DNA of 64,000 nucleotides from Clostridioides difficile ATCC 9689 = DSM 1296 (GTDB taxonomy: Bacteria; Bacillota; Clostridia; Peptostreptococcales; Peptostreptococcaceae), in assembly GCF_001077535.1 (NCBI RefSeq), contig NZ_CP011968.1, forward strand, positions 3,720,001-3,784,000. The letters run 5' to 3'. The notes under the pieces were generated by a model. The model did no database searches and was not told the origin of the DNA. It saw only the letters and a list, made by a program, of their open reading frames with translations. Position numbers and translations under genes: made by a program. The number at the start of each line of letters is the position of its first letter. The stretch's first letter is position 1. This document shows, piece after piece, positions 1 to 8,727 of this stretch.

Positions 1-621
1 AAGATAACAAAAAATAATTATAATGTTCCATTTGACTATGTTCGAAAAAAACTCAAAGAATTAGACCCTCATACAATTAGTAATTTAAGTAATATACCTT
101 TCAATAATGATTTAAATAGATTCACACTCAATTTTTTTGATAGACAATATATTATAGACTATCCAAATGGAGAAGTTTGGAATAGTAATGGTAGCCTTTG
201 CAATAACTTTGAGCTTAAAATCTTGATAGTTAGATATTTAATCAATGCTAAAGGTATTCCTAGAACTAATAAATATGTAACTTTTAAAGAAATACCAGGA
301 GGCAATGTTTATTATCCAAATTTTTTAAACAGGACTCTATATAGGCTTTCAGAAGTTTTTACATCTCAAATAGACAAATATAAGTTAGTTATGGAGAAAA
401 TTGGAGCTGAAAAAGTAAACATGGGAGATTTAGCTTATAGGTTTACATATATGGGTAATACATCTATGGTATTTATACTTTGGTTTGGAGATGATGAATT
501 TCCTCCAAATTCAAATATATTATTTGATTCTAATATAGTTTATTACTTCAATGCAGAAGATTTAGCAGTTGTTCCTGATACAGCTATAAATGCAATTTTA
601 AATAAAATAAATCAATTATAA
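1..621 (+). CDS. DUF3786 family protein, 5' end outside window
   Basis: The frame is open from the first base of the window, so the N-terminus lies to the left; 206 residues are visible. The C-terminal half has features I associate with DUF3786: a YPNGEVWN segment, a FKEIPGGNVYYPNF stretch, and a WFGDDEFPPNSNILFD motif followed by an acidic tail. The function of DUF3786 is unknown to me; members often sit near corrinoid or metal-dependent enzymes in anaerobes. A start at a TTG at 223 is possible on paper, but the upstream reading continues the family pattern, so I treat it as internal. No signal peptide or membrane segment is visible in this part. Confidence 0.6.
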   Translation, partial: KITKNNYNVPFDYVRKKLKELDPHTISNLSNIPFNNDLNRFTLNFFDRQYIIDYPNGEVWNSNGSLCNNFELKILIVRYLINAKGIPRTNKYVTFKEIPGGNVYYPNFLNRTLYRLSEVFTSQIDKYKLVMEKIGAEKVNMGDLAYRFTYMGNTSMVFILWFGDDEFPPNSNILFDSNIVYYFNAEDLAVVPDTAINAILNKINQL

Positions 622-647
622 ATATAAATAATATTATAATAAAGTTT

Positions 648-1286
648 TTGATATTTAGCACATGGCGAGAAGATGGACGTTTCAAACTATATCCAAATGG
701 AGGTATTTACCCTTGTCATACTGCAAATGCTGCTAACGTACTCTGTCATATGGGATATGCATCTGACATTAGAATGCAAAAAACGTTTCAACATTTTTTA
801 GATACACAGTATACTGATGGTGGGTGGCGTTGCAATAAATTTAGTTTTGGTCGAGGTCCAGAAACTGAATACTCAAATCCACTACCAACTCTTAATATAT
901 TAAATGCATTCCGTTTTAGTAATTATCTAAATAAAGAATCAAAACTTGACAAAGCTGTAGATTTTCTACTTGACCATTGGACTATTAAAAAACCAATCGG
1001 CCCTTGTCACTATGGAATTGGAACCTTATTTATGCAAGTTGAATATCCTTTCCGTAATTATAACCTATTCCTTTATGTCTACGTTTTATCATTTTATAAT
1101 TGTGCAAAAAAGAATAATAGATTTTTAGAAGCATTGAAGATACTTGAATCTAAAATGATAGGTAATAAAATTGTCGTTGAAAGTGTAGTTCCAAAACTAT
1201 CCAAATTATCTTTTTGTAAAAAAGGCGAGTCAAGTGAAATAGCCAAAACACACTATTACGAAATATTAAAAAACCTAGAAAAATAA
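648..1286 (+). pseudogene. Squalene/prenyl cyclase-like protein, probably 5'-truncated
   Basis: The product resembles alpha-barrel prenyltransferase/squalene-cyclase repeat proteins: it has a DTQYTDGGWRC repeat with the DGGW signature near residue 60 and a second helical repeat ending in a FLLDHW segment. The only in-frame start before the conserved region is a TTG at 648 with no ribosome binding site, and a stop lies just upstream at 603. Family proteins usually have about 100 more residues at the N-terminus. I infer a remnant that lost its 5' end, 26 bases after the DUF3786 gene. It may still be expressed by read-through. Substrate unknown. Confidence 0.45.
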
Positions 1287-1297
1287 TAGTTATATAG

Positions 1298-1346
1298 ATA
1301 AAACATATTAAAAAATAGTGGCTTTAAATTTTTTAAAGTCACTATT
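1298..1346. repeat. 49-bp direct repeat, left copy, with terminator hairpin
   Basis: This 49-base stretch is identical to 8634-8682. It contains an inverted repeat around AGTGGCTTTAAA and TTTAAAGTCACT with A and T tracts on either side, so it can act as a bidirectional terminator. Here it lies between the cyclase-like remnant (plus strand) and the end of the ABC permease gene (minus strand). The two copies bracket the whole agr/ABC module. Confidence 0.9.
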
Positions 1347-1381
1347 CTATATAAATATAACAATATAAAAAATATATTAAA

Positions 1382-2170
1382 CTATTTACTCTTTTTTAAA
1401 ACCGTTGATTTTCTTGCTATATAAAAAACTATTATTATAGAAATAACTACTAGAGAACCTCTATTTATAAAGAAATAATTCTTTAATTCATTAAATCTAA
1501 CATCTATATTGTTAGGCATATAAAACATCTTTTGAATATAAAATCCATTTACATTAATCATACTAACAAATGGGTACATATGTAAAATAAAAAATATATC
1601 AGCAAATGTATATGTAATTAATATTGCTATTGTTGTAAATCTATTTTTTGTTAATGTTAATATCATTAGTGGAAATGTTGTATACCATAATAATGTAGGA
1701 AACGTCTTTAAAAACACATCTATTGGCTTTACACTATAAACAAAATCTATTTTGTCTATGTTAAAACCTTTCACTGACGTAAATGTATATACTATTGTAA
1801 TTGAAATTAATAATAATACAGTATATATAGCTAATATAACACACCATCTAAATACTATAAATTGATTATATTTTTTTTTATTATATAAAGTAAGTATCTC
1901 ATTTATATTACCCGAATAATCTTTTGAAAACACATAAATTATTGTGATTGCTGACATTATTGGTATAAAAACATCTGATATCTTTATAATTCCTAACCAT
2001 CCTGCTATAGAATATGTATCCATTATAGGTACATCATTATAAAATATTAACTCATTATAATCTAATATGCCTGTAATAAATATGCATAATATAGAAATAA
2101 TTACAAATATTAACACATGTTTAAGCTCTATTTTTTTAAGCTCAAATTTTATTAACTCCAATATACACAT
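1382..2170 (-). CDS. ABC transporter permease subunit
   Basis: A 262-residue integral membrane protein with about six hydrophobic segments and no other domain. It looks like an ABC-2 type permease (ABC2_membrane-like). Its start directly follows the stop of the ATPase gene at 2171, so the two are translationally coupled. It is the last gene of a unit of permease/peptidase-like protein, ATPase and permease that lies downstream of a small secreted protein and an agr quorum-sensing locus. Export of, or self-protection against, a peptide is the likely role; the substrate is not shown by the sequence. Confidence 0.75.
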   Translation of the reverse strand: MCILELIKFELKKIELKHVLIFVIISILCIFITGILDYNELIFYNDVPIMDTYSIAGWLGIIKISDVFIPIMSAITIIYVFSKDYSGNINEILTLYNKKKYNQFIVFRWCVILAIYTVLLLISITIVYTFTSVKGFNIDKIDFVYSVKPIDVFLKTFPTLLWYTTFPLMILTLTKNRFTTIAILITYTFADIFFILHMYPFVSMINVNGFYIQKMFYMPNNIDVRFNELKNYFFINRGSLVVISIIIVFYIARKSTVLKKSK

Positions 2171-3043
2171 TTATTTTAACTCCTTATGTAAAAAGTTTAT
2201 ATAAGCATCTTGTAAAGTTGTATCTATCCTTAAGCTATCTTTAAGTTTCTCTGTATTTTTACCTATATACTTTACTTGCACACCATCTTTAACTCTCCTA
2301 TAATCAATAATATCAATATTACGTTCTAAATATTCAAATTCATCATTAGAAACTACTACCGAATACACCTCAACCATATCAATAAACTTATTAATTGTAC
2401 CATCATATAATATTTTGCCTTGATTTAATATAATTAATTTGTCACAGTTAAATTGTATGTCTTCTACTATGTGAGTTGAAATTAATACTATAGAATTTTT
2501 ACTTATTTCTGGTAACAATCTTCTAAATTCATTCCTTTGCTCTGGATCAAGACCAACTGTAGGTTCGTCCATAACTATTAACTTAGAATCACCTATTAAA
2601 GCCTGTGCTATACCTAGTCGTCTCTTTACACCACCTGAGTATGTACCTATTTTTTTATTTATAAACTTGTCCAGATTAACTTTTGATACTACTTTTTGTA
2701 TATGTTTCTTTAAATCATTCTTAGATACACCTCTCATTTTAGCTACAAATTCTAAGTATTCTTGCCCATTTATATTATTATACATATCAAAATCTTGAGG
2801 TACATATCCTACATTTGCCTTGATTTTCTCATTGTTTTTGCTATACTTTATATTATTTAATTCTATCTCTCCAATTGAAGTTTCATAAAGAGTCACTAAT
2901 AACCTCATTAATGTTGATTTTCCAGCACCATTAGGACCTAATAATGCAACTACTCCATCTGTTAGGGTTAAATTTATATTATCCAAAGCTTTTTTATTTT
3001 TGTAATTAAAATTTAGATTTCTTATTTCTAACTTGTTTATCAT
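2171..3043 (-). CDS. ABC transporter ATP-binding protein
   Basis: A 290-residue nucleotide-binding subunit. Walker A is GPNGAGKST near residue 36, the signature is YSGGVKRR near residue 137, and Walker B is KLIVMDEPTVGLDPEQ followed by the switch histidine in ISTHIVED. The C-terminal 80 residues form the extra domain seen in CcmA/BcrA-like ATPases. A strong AGGAGG-type ribosome binding site precedes the ATG. It is coupled with the permease genes on both sides. Confidence 0.9.
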   Translation of the reverse strand: MINKLEIRNLNFNYKNKKALDNINLTLTDGVVALLGPNGAGKSTLMRLLVTLYETSIGEIELNNIKYSKNNEKIKANVGYVPQDFDMYNNINGQEYLEFVAKMRGVSKNDLKKHIQKVVSKVNLDKFINKKIGTYSGGVKRRLGIAQALIGDSKLIVMDEPTVGLDPEQRNEFRRLLPEISKNSIVLISTHIVEDIQFNCDKLIILNQGKILYDGTINKFIDMVEVYSVVVSNDEFEYLERNIDIIDYRRVKDGVQVKYIGKNTEKLKDSLRIDTTLQDAYINFLHKELK

Positions 3044-3057
3044 ATTAACCTCCTTTA

Positions 3058-4767
3058 TTATTTATCTATTATAAGGATATTTCCTGAAAGCCAATGATAA
3101 ATAGTTATGCTAATTTTCTCTCCCTTTGAGTCTTCATATAAAAATTCATTGCTAGGTAAGTCAGCAACTAATATCATATTAATTTTTTTTCTTTTTATTG
3201 ATTCCATAACATTATCTACTTCATCTACATATTTTTTAGCATCTACAGATGCTTTGCTATCACCTAATATTTCATTTCTTGTTTCAATTAAAAATTTAAT
3301 TTTTTCCTCTATATCCATATTTACATTACTATCTGATGGATAGATTATTTTTATATCATCTTTTACCTCTTCTTTAAACTCACCTGCATATATTGCAATA
3401 TCATTTGACTTTCCTTCAAATATATAATCTTTTTTTAAAAAATTACTAGTCTTATTCAGTAAAGGTAAATTTGAATAGACATTACTTTTAGAACTTAAAT
3501 TTATTTTATAAGCCATATAACTTGATTGATTTACTTTTGGGTACCACGCTAAAGAACCTGGTGGAAGCATAATATCATCTTTAGTAGCTATATATTTATT
3601 TTGATTCCAAGATGTCAACACATTAATATAGCCTTCATACTCTATATCTAATGTCACCTCGTCATTAGGCTCTAAACTTTCCTTTAAATTAACTTCAATT
3701 AAATCCTTTTTTATGTTAAATTTTATATTTTCCGAATTTACTTTTATATATTTTATATCAAATATTTCATCTAAAATCATATTAATATTTGTTAACTCTT
3801 CATTTGATGTGTTTAATAAAACAATTCTATCTTTTATATTTGACTTGCTTTTAAAGTCAATCTTCATATCATGCGATTTTATTTTAATATCACTAATATT
3901 AGATTTCTTTAAATACTCTCCATAACTACGCTCCTCATCTCTATATGTTGACATATCTATTGATATATAATTTAATCCAATAAATAAAATACTGTACACT
4001 ACTATAACTATTAATGATTTAATCTGTTTCTTTCTAATATCATTTAATATCAGATATGCTACTATTATTAAAGTAATTGCAAATAGTGTAGGTATAATCT
4101 TATCTATAACATATGCTGAATTATTAACTTTCCCTACAAAATCAGAATAGTAAGCATATGATTGATCTTCAAATATGTTAAGTGATTTAAATAATGCTTT
4201 AAAAAATGGTTCTTTAATATCAATAACTCTATCCAACATATTAGTTGATGTTAAATATAAAAATACTGATGATAAGGTAATCTTTAGTATTAAATTATTT
4301 ATAATAACTGAAATAAATGATATCACTATAGATAAAATAGTAAGTGGTAAAAACCATTCAAATATCAATATAAATATAGTTGATTTAATCGTTACAATTG
4401 ACAATGTTCTTATTAAACTTGAGTATGCTATAGCATATATAATTGGTATGCAACAAAATATAAAGTTGTTTCTAGTTACAGCAACAGAAATACCTAAAAA
4501 ATAATCAAAATTATTTCTACATAATATTTTTACAGTATCATAACTTTTTCTCATATAAAAAATTACATTTAACATGGTTAAAATACTAATTGTCATACAA
4601 GTATATACACTCAAGGATAAGTAATCATTAAATGAAATTCCTCTATTGGATATATGTGTCCATCGTTGTATGAGATGGTAATTTATAATAATAACTGTTA
4701 TTGCAAATAAAATATTTTTTCTAATTATTTTGGTTATAAAGTCTGATATAACCTTAATACTACTCAT
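3058..4767 (-). CDS. Membrane protein: ABC permease fused to a truncated M1 peptidase-like domain
   Basis: A 569-residue protein. Residues 1-270 carry about seven hydrophobic segments like an ABC-2 permease. The rest is soluble and resembles the beta-rich N-terminal part of M1 (aminopeptidase N-like) domains, which are fused to some ABC permeases. The protein ends, just after a HWLSGNILIIDK tail, about where the zinc-binding HEXXH region of a full M1 domain would begin, and no HEXXH is present. It is therefore either a non-catalytic variant or a trimmed form. The stop lies 14 bases before the ATPase start, so the gene is neatly packed. Function inferred only from context. Confidence 0.6.
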   Translation of the reverse strand: MSSIKVISDFITKIIRKNILFAITVIIINYHLIQRWTHISNRGISFNDYLSLSVYTCMTISILTMLNVIFYMRKSYDTVKILCRNNFDYFLGISVAVTRNNFIFCCIPIIYAIAYSSLIRTLSIVTIKSTIFILIFEWFLPLTILSIVISFISVIINNLILKITLSSVFLYLTSTNMLDRVIDIKEPFFKALFKSLNIFEDQSYAYYSDFVGKVNNSAYVIDKIIPTLFAITLIIVAYLILNDIRKKQIKSLIVIVVYSILFIGLNYISIDMSTYRDEERSYGEYLKKSNISDIKIKSHDMKIDFKSKSNIKDRIVLLNTSNEELTNINMILDEIFDIKYIKVNSENIKFNIKKDLIEVNLKESLEPNDEVTLDIEYEGYINVLTSWNQNKYIATKDDIMLPPGSLAWYPKVNQSSYMAYKINLSSKSNVYSNLPLLNKTSNFLKKDYIFEGKSNDIAIYAGEFKEEVKDDIKIIYPSDSNVNMDIEEKIKFLIETRNEILGDSKASVDAKKYVDEVDNVMESIKRKKINMILVADLPSNEFLYEDSKGEKISITIYHWLSGNILIIDK

Positions 4768-4814
4768 ATTTATGCCCCTCCTAGCCAGTCTTTTGATTAT
4801 AACAATTACAAAAA

Positions 4815-4840
4815 CATCCTATAAAAATAATTATAGGATG
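4815..4840 (-). terminator. Intrinsic terminator after the small secreted protein gene
   Basis: A perfect stem CATCCTATAA/TTATAGGATG with a short A/T loop is followed on the minus strand by a run of T. It lies between the secreted-protein gene and the ABC unit, so the transporter would be expressed by partial read-through or from its own promoter. Confidence 0.7.
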
Positions 4841-4849
4841 CTTTTAATA

Positions 4850-5224
4850 CTAATTTAAAGTTGCATATGTTTTAGCATTATTCGTTGAACCTTCATACCT
4901 TATATAGTATGTTCCTCCTGATAAACTAACTTTTGAAGAAGCATTTGCTTCATGTCTTTTTACAATTCTATCTGGGCTAGATCCTGAGAATCTTTCTGTT
5001 AGCCTACAAGAAAATCCCCCTTGAGAATCTGTCGTTTTAAAGGTTCTACTTCCAGAAGTGTATACTGAACTAGATATAATATTGTTTTTACCTGAAAAAG
5101 CTTTAGATATTAAAGCATATGTGCTAACCTCATCTGCAAATACAGATGTCCCTAAACTTGATACAATTATAGTTCCTATTGCAAATGTAACTCCTAACTT
5201 TTTAATTTTTTTCTTCAAATTCAT
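4850..5224 (-). CDS. Small secreted protein encoded with the agr module
   Basis: A 124-residue protein with a clear signal peptide: a lysine-rich start, a hydrophobic core, and a likely cleavage after SVFA near residue 30. The mature part is about 94 residues, rich in Ser, Thr, Gly and Tyr, with one cysteine and a C-terminal segment VSLSGGTYYIRYEG typical of beta-sandwich secreted proteins. I do not recognise the family. It sits between agrB and a three-gene ABC transporter on the same strand, so it is a good candidate for the effector (bacteriocin-like or surface peptide) of this quorum-sensing module. A good ribosome binding site (AGGGGAGGGAT) precedes the start. Confidence 0.6.
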   Translation of the reverse strand: MNLKKKIKKLGVTFAIGTIIVSSLGTSVFADEVSTYALISKAFSGKNNIISSSVYTSGSRTFKTTDSQGGFSCRLTERFSGSSPDRIVKRHEANASSKVSLSGGTYYIRYEGSTNNAKTYATLN

Positions 5225-5262
5225 TGTATGTATCCCTCCCCTTAGTTAATATAATTTTTATA

Positions 5263-5287
5263 AAAATGTAATTTCAAATTACATTTT
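5263..5287 (-). promoter_or_regulatory. Perfect palindrome in the leader of the secreted-protein gene
   Basis: AAAATGTAATTT, a single C, and AAATTACATTTT form a 12-bp perfect inverted repeat about 40 bases upstream of the start codon. On the minus strand it is followed by a short T-rich tract. It could be an attenuator hairpin or an operator. Confidence 0.45.
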
Positions 5288-5480
5288 CATACTATCGTAT
5301 TAACTTTTACAATTCAATACTCTGTTACAAACTGGTTATTAAGTGAATCTATTTGTCCTTTGATACAACCCACAATAGATTCAACTATATTTAATAAGTT
5401 CAAATACTTACCTTGACATTATTTTTTTAAAGTTAATATTAATTAGTGAAGTTAATTAATTTAGAAAATGTTTTATAATC

Positions 5481-6058
5481 TTACTGATCACTATTAACCT
5501 TCATTCCAATATATATTAATATAGCAATCCAATATATAGAAATTATTGCATAAATCATATATTGCTGAAAAATATTAAGTATTTTACATAAAATAATTAA
5601 ACATATTATTACGAATAGTATTTTTTGCACAGTCTTTCTATAATGCTTTTTCTCACTTTCACTAAGAGGTTTGTTTCTATGTTCTAAAGGAGCTAACTTG
5701 TAAATTGTTAGTATACTAATAATCATTAATAATACTAATAAATACTTATATTTATATCTATATTATTAGCTGAAAAAATAGTTATCAAATAAATAACTGC
5801 AAATGTTAATGTACACTCTTTATAATTCCTAGCATGATAACCTCCTGTGAACTGTCTTAAAGTGCAATAACAACTTAAAAATATAACTGTATGTATAAAT
5901 CTATCAAAAATAATTCCTATAAATAATGCTACCAAAATATTAACTATGAAATAAATCAAAGTTTCAAATCCATATCTATATATTTCAAAATCTTCACTTT
6001 CTACAATCTCATTATTAACTAATATATTGGCAAATTTATATGATAATCTTTTAAACAT
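5481..6058 (-). pseudogene. agrB: AgrB-type peptide-processing membrane protease, frameshifted
   Basis: Two consecutive minus-strand frames together encode one AgrB of about 190 residues, the normal family length. The first frame (6058 to 5735) ends with a stop after 107 residues. It holds the RQFTGGYHA motif with the expected catalytic pair His75 and Cys82, spaced by seven as in S. aureus AgrB. The second frame (5726 to 5481) carries the C-terminal part with the APLEHRNKPLSE segment and two membrane helices. The switch needs a -1 shift around 5735-5745, and I see no classical slippery heptamer. It is therefore probably a real frameshift mutation, a sequencing error, or less likely programmed frameshifting. 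A good ribosome binding site (GAGGAGGAAAT) precedes the start. Confidence 0.8.
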
Positions 6059-6079
6059 ATTTCCTCCTCAACATGTAAA

Positions 6080-6103
6080 ACCTCTCCTTTAATAAGAAGA
6101 GGT
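6080..6103 (-). terminator. Hairpin between agrD and agrB
   Basis: ACCTCT/AGAGGT stem with a 12-base loop lies between the agrD stop and the agrB ribosome binding site. It could set the agrD to agrB expression ratio, since the peptide precursor is usually needed in excess. Confidence 0.45.
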
Positions 6104-6116
6104 CCTTTTATTAATG

Positions 6117-6257
6117 TTATTTTTTTAGTTTTTGTAAAGCTTGTGGCTCTTTTGCCTGATGTGCTACCCAAGAACTTGCACTGTTTGCTGATAATACAGC
6201 TATCCCAAAACTTAATGCTGAGATGTTTTTAAGTAAGTTTAACGCTATTTTTTTCAT
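6117..6257 (-). CDS. agrD: AgrD-like autoinducing peptide precursor
   Basis: A 46-residue ORF with start MKKIALNLLKNISALSFG, a hydrophobic amphipathic leader, a short core ASSWVAHQ and a charged tail KEPQALQKLKK. This is the AgrD layout: leader, macrocycle core, recognition tail. Where AgrD cores normally have a cysteine before the ring residues, this one has only serines, so a lactone instead of a thiolactone is predicted. A ribosome binding site (AGGAG) sits before the ATG. The gene lies between agrC and agrB on the same strand, as expected for the precursor that AgrB cuts and cyclises. Confidence 0.8.
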   Translation of the reverse strand: MKKIALNLLKNISALSFGIAVLSANSASSWVAHQAKEPQALQKLKK

Positions 6258-6268
6258 TTTGTACTCTC

Positions 6269-7585
6269 CTAACTTTTTATTGGTATCATTATTTTTAATA
6301 TAAACTCATTATCTGAGTAATTAACTATTGTTTCACCACCATATTTATTTACTATATATTTAATACTAGCAAGTCCTATTCCATGTATCTTATTATCATC
6401 CTTACTAGTTTGAATACGTTTATCAATAAGTTTAATATCATTTACCTTAGTATTTATAAATTTTATTATTGCAAATTTATTTATATATGTAGCTTTAACT
6501 TCTATTCTTTTTTCTATCTCATTATTTATATCCATACATGCTTCAATTGCATTATCTAGTGAATTTGCAAATATTGAACATATATCATTATTTTTAATAA
6601 AGTTTAATTTAGATATATTTATGTTATCTTCAATTTGAATATCATACTTTTTACAAATACTTATTTTTTCTGCTAAAATTAAATCTAATGTTTTATTTCC
6701 AGTATTTTTAAAATGTTCAAATTCACTTATCTGAAACTCTAAGTTATTTATATATGATATAATTTCTTCTTTAGTGTCATAATTTTTTATACAAATCATA
6801 TGGTTTTTCAAGTCATGATAAACATATTTTAATCTATCATGAACTTCGTTTATATTTTCATAATTCCTGTAGTTTGTTTTTATTCTTTCATTTATAAGTT
6901 CATACTCTAGATTTAATTTATCGTCTTGTACAATTTTCCCTATTACTATTAAAAGTATTATACTTGATGATAAAATCAATAAAATTGCAAATATAAATAT
7001 AAATAAGTTTTCTGTAGTAATTGTATTGACTCTTAAATTATATTCAAATATAAGTAATAAGCTAACTATATTAGATAATATAGGTATTCCTATTAGTATC
7101 ATATCTTTAGGTTTAAAATCTAAAGATAATTTAAAATACTTAAACAATATAAAACCTATAAATAAAAATACCTTTGACATAATAATAGCTTGTATTCTAA
7201 ATAAGTTTTCATGTTGTGTTATGTTAATATTATTTAATTTATTTATAAATACTACTAGACCTACTGCAGAACCTTCAGCAACCATTAATCCTAGCCAAAA
7301 CAATAAACTAACTATTATACTTTTATAGATTTTATCTTCATATGATGTTATATAAAATGATATTCCTATTACCATACATAGAAGAATCTTAATATTTGGA
7401 AACACTTTAACTACATTTATGTATGCCATAAATATAATTATAATTATTGTTGTAAATATATATCTTATATTAGATATTTTCCTCTTTCCAACTAAGTGGA
7501 TTACTAAAAAAAATATAATCCAATCTATAGTACCTGAAACTAAATTAATAATATTCCAAAATCCTACACTTAAATTTGTTAGCAT
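6269..7585 (-). CDS. agrC: AgrC-type sensor histidine kinase
   Basis: A 438-residue GHKL (HPK10-like) kinase. Residues 1-215 hold six or seven membrane segments that form the peptide sensor. The phosphorylated His is in YHDLKNHM at about residue 257. The N box is in a FANSLDNAIEAC stretch and the G box in HGIGLASIKYIVNKYGG near the C-terminus. Its start overlaps the response-regulator gene by 7 bases, which indicates translational coupling. It would sense the processed AgrD peptide and phosphorylate the neighbouring regulator. Confidence 0.9.
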   Translation of the reverse strand: MLTNLSVGFWNIINLVSGTIDWIIFFLVIHLVGKRKISNIRYIFTTIIIIIFMAYINVVKVFPNIKILLCMVIGISFYITSYEDKIYKSIIVSLLFWLGLMVAEGSAVGLVVFINKLNNINITQHENLFRIQAIIMSKVFLFIGFILFKYFKLSLDFKPKDMILIGIPILSNIVSLLLIFEYNLRVNTITTENLFIFIFAILLILSSSIILLIVIGKIVQDDKLNLEYELINERIKTNYRNYENINEVHDRLKYVYHDLKNHMICIKNYDTKEEIISYINNLEFQISEFEHFKNTGNKTLDLILAEKISICKKYDIQIEDNINISKLNFIKNNDICSIFANSLDNAIEACMDINNEIEKRIEVKATYINKFAIIKFINTKVNDIKLIDKRIQTSKDDNKIHGIGLASIKYIVNKYGGETIVNYSDNEFILKIMIPIKS

Positions 7586-8289
7586 ACTATGTCCCCTAAT
7601 ATATTAGTTATCGCAAGCTTCAAGCCTTTAACCCTATATTTACTTATTGGAATACTTTTTCCATCTACTATAACAGTACTTCCACTCATTGATTCTACTA
7701 ATTTTAAGTTAACTATATAGCTATTATGACATCTAAAAAATCCATATTCATTTAATATCTTTTCTATTTTAGATATACTCATTTTAGTAATATACATATC
7801 ATCATGTGTATAAATCAATATATTCGGTCTATCTGTTTCTATATAAGTAATAGAATCTATTTTAATTCGGTCTACATAATTTTTTACATTTATAGTTAAG
7901 TAATTATTTCTCTTTTTCATCATCTCATTTATACAAGGTAATACACTTTTAGAAATTTTTTCTTTATTTATTGGCTTTAGTATATATCTGTATGCTTTTA
8001 CCTCATAACCTTCTTGCATAAACTCTACAAATGAAGTAACAAATATTATTTCTAACTTATGATCAAACTCTCTTATCTTCCTAGCAGTATCCATACCATT
8101 TATTGTTTTCATTTGTATGTCCATAATTAATATGTCTAAATCTTTAGGATAGTTATTTAGTAACTCTTCTCCTGCTGAAAATTCATATATGTTATAATTT
8201 ATAGGATATGAACTTAATATTTCACTTAATATATCTTTTATTTTTATTCGATAATGTAGTTCATCATCACATATTCCTATATTAATCAC
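7579..8289 (-). CDS. agrA: AgrA-type LytTR response regulator
   Basis: A 236-residue regulator with an N-terminal receiver (acidic pair CDDE at 7-10, phospho-acceptor Asp57 in LIMDIQM) and a C-terminal LytTR DNA-binding domain (residues 135-230, with RCHNSYIVNL). It is the first gene of the locus in transcription order: agrA, agrC, agrD, agrB. In C. difficile this arrangement corresponds to the agr2 type known from ribotype 027 strains (from memory). Confidence 0.9.
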   Translation of the reverse strand: MINIGICDDELHYRIKIKDILSEILSSYPINYNIYEFSAGEELLNNYPKDLDILIMDIQMKTINGMDTARKIREFDHKLEIIFVTSFVEFMQEGYEVKAYRYILKPINKEKISKSVLPCINEMMKKRNNYLTINVKNYVDRIKIDSITYIETDRPNILIYTHDDMYITKMSISKIEKILNEYGFFRCHNSYIVNLKLVESMSGSTVIVDGKSIPISKYRVKGLKLAITNILGDIVC

Positions 8290-8402
8290 AATTCTTAAAC
8301 ATCCTTTCTTATATATTTTTAATAAAAATATATAAATTTCTATTCATTTTACATATTTTAACATACTTCTGTAGTAAATAGCTATTTAGATTTTAATTTT
8401 AG

Positions 8403-8433
8403 CTTTTTGGACATTAAGTATTACTTTTTGGAT
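8403..8433 (-). promoter_or_regulatory. Candidate LytTR operator upstream of agrA
   Basis: CTTTTTGGA occurs twice, starting at 8403 and 8424, exactly 21 bases apart. Direct repeats of 9-10 bp with starts about two helical turns apart are the usual layout of LytTR-type sites. The pair lies about 115-145 bases upstream of agrA, so autoregulation is plausible. The sequence itself differs from the S. aureus AgrA box. Confidence 0.45.
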
Positions 8434-8633
8434 TTGCAATCTATTTTGATTTTCATTATAATACAATTTTTTAATATATATTAAATATATTTAGGGATTT
8501 TAATAAAATATTCCTCGAAAAGTTTTTAATATCTAGTTTTTGTTAAATAAAAAGTATGCACCTTCCTTTTTATAGTAATGTTTTAATTATCGCTATAAAT
8601 TTGAAGAATACACACTTTATTTTAAATACTCAT

Positions 8634-8682
8634 ATAAAACATATTAAAAAATAGTGGCTTTAAATTTTTTAAAGTCACTATT
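8634..8682. repeat. 49-bp direct repeat, right copy, with terminator hairpin
   Basis: Identical over 49 bases to 1298-1346. Here the hairpin serves as terminator for the DUF1062 gene on the minus strand. The unit from one repeat to the next is 7,336 bp and contains exactly the agr/ABC module. Confidence 0.9.
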
Positions 8683-8727
8683 TTTTTAAATGATGTTCCT
8701 GAAAATATATTAAGTTAGTTATTCTAA

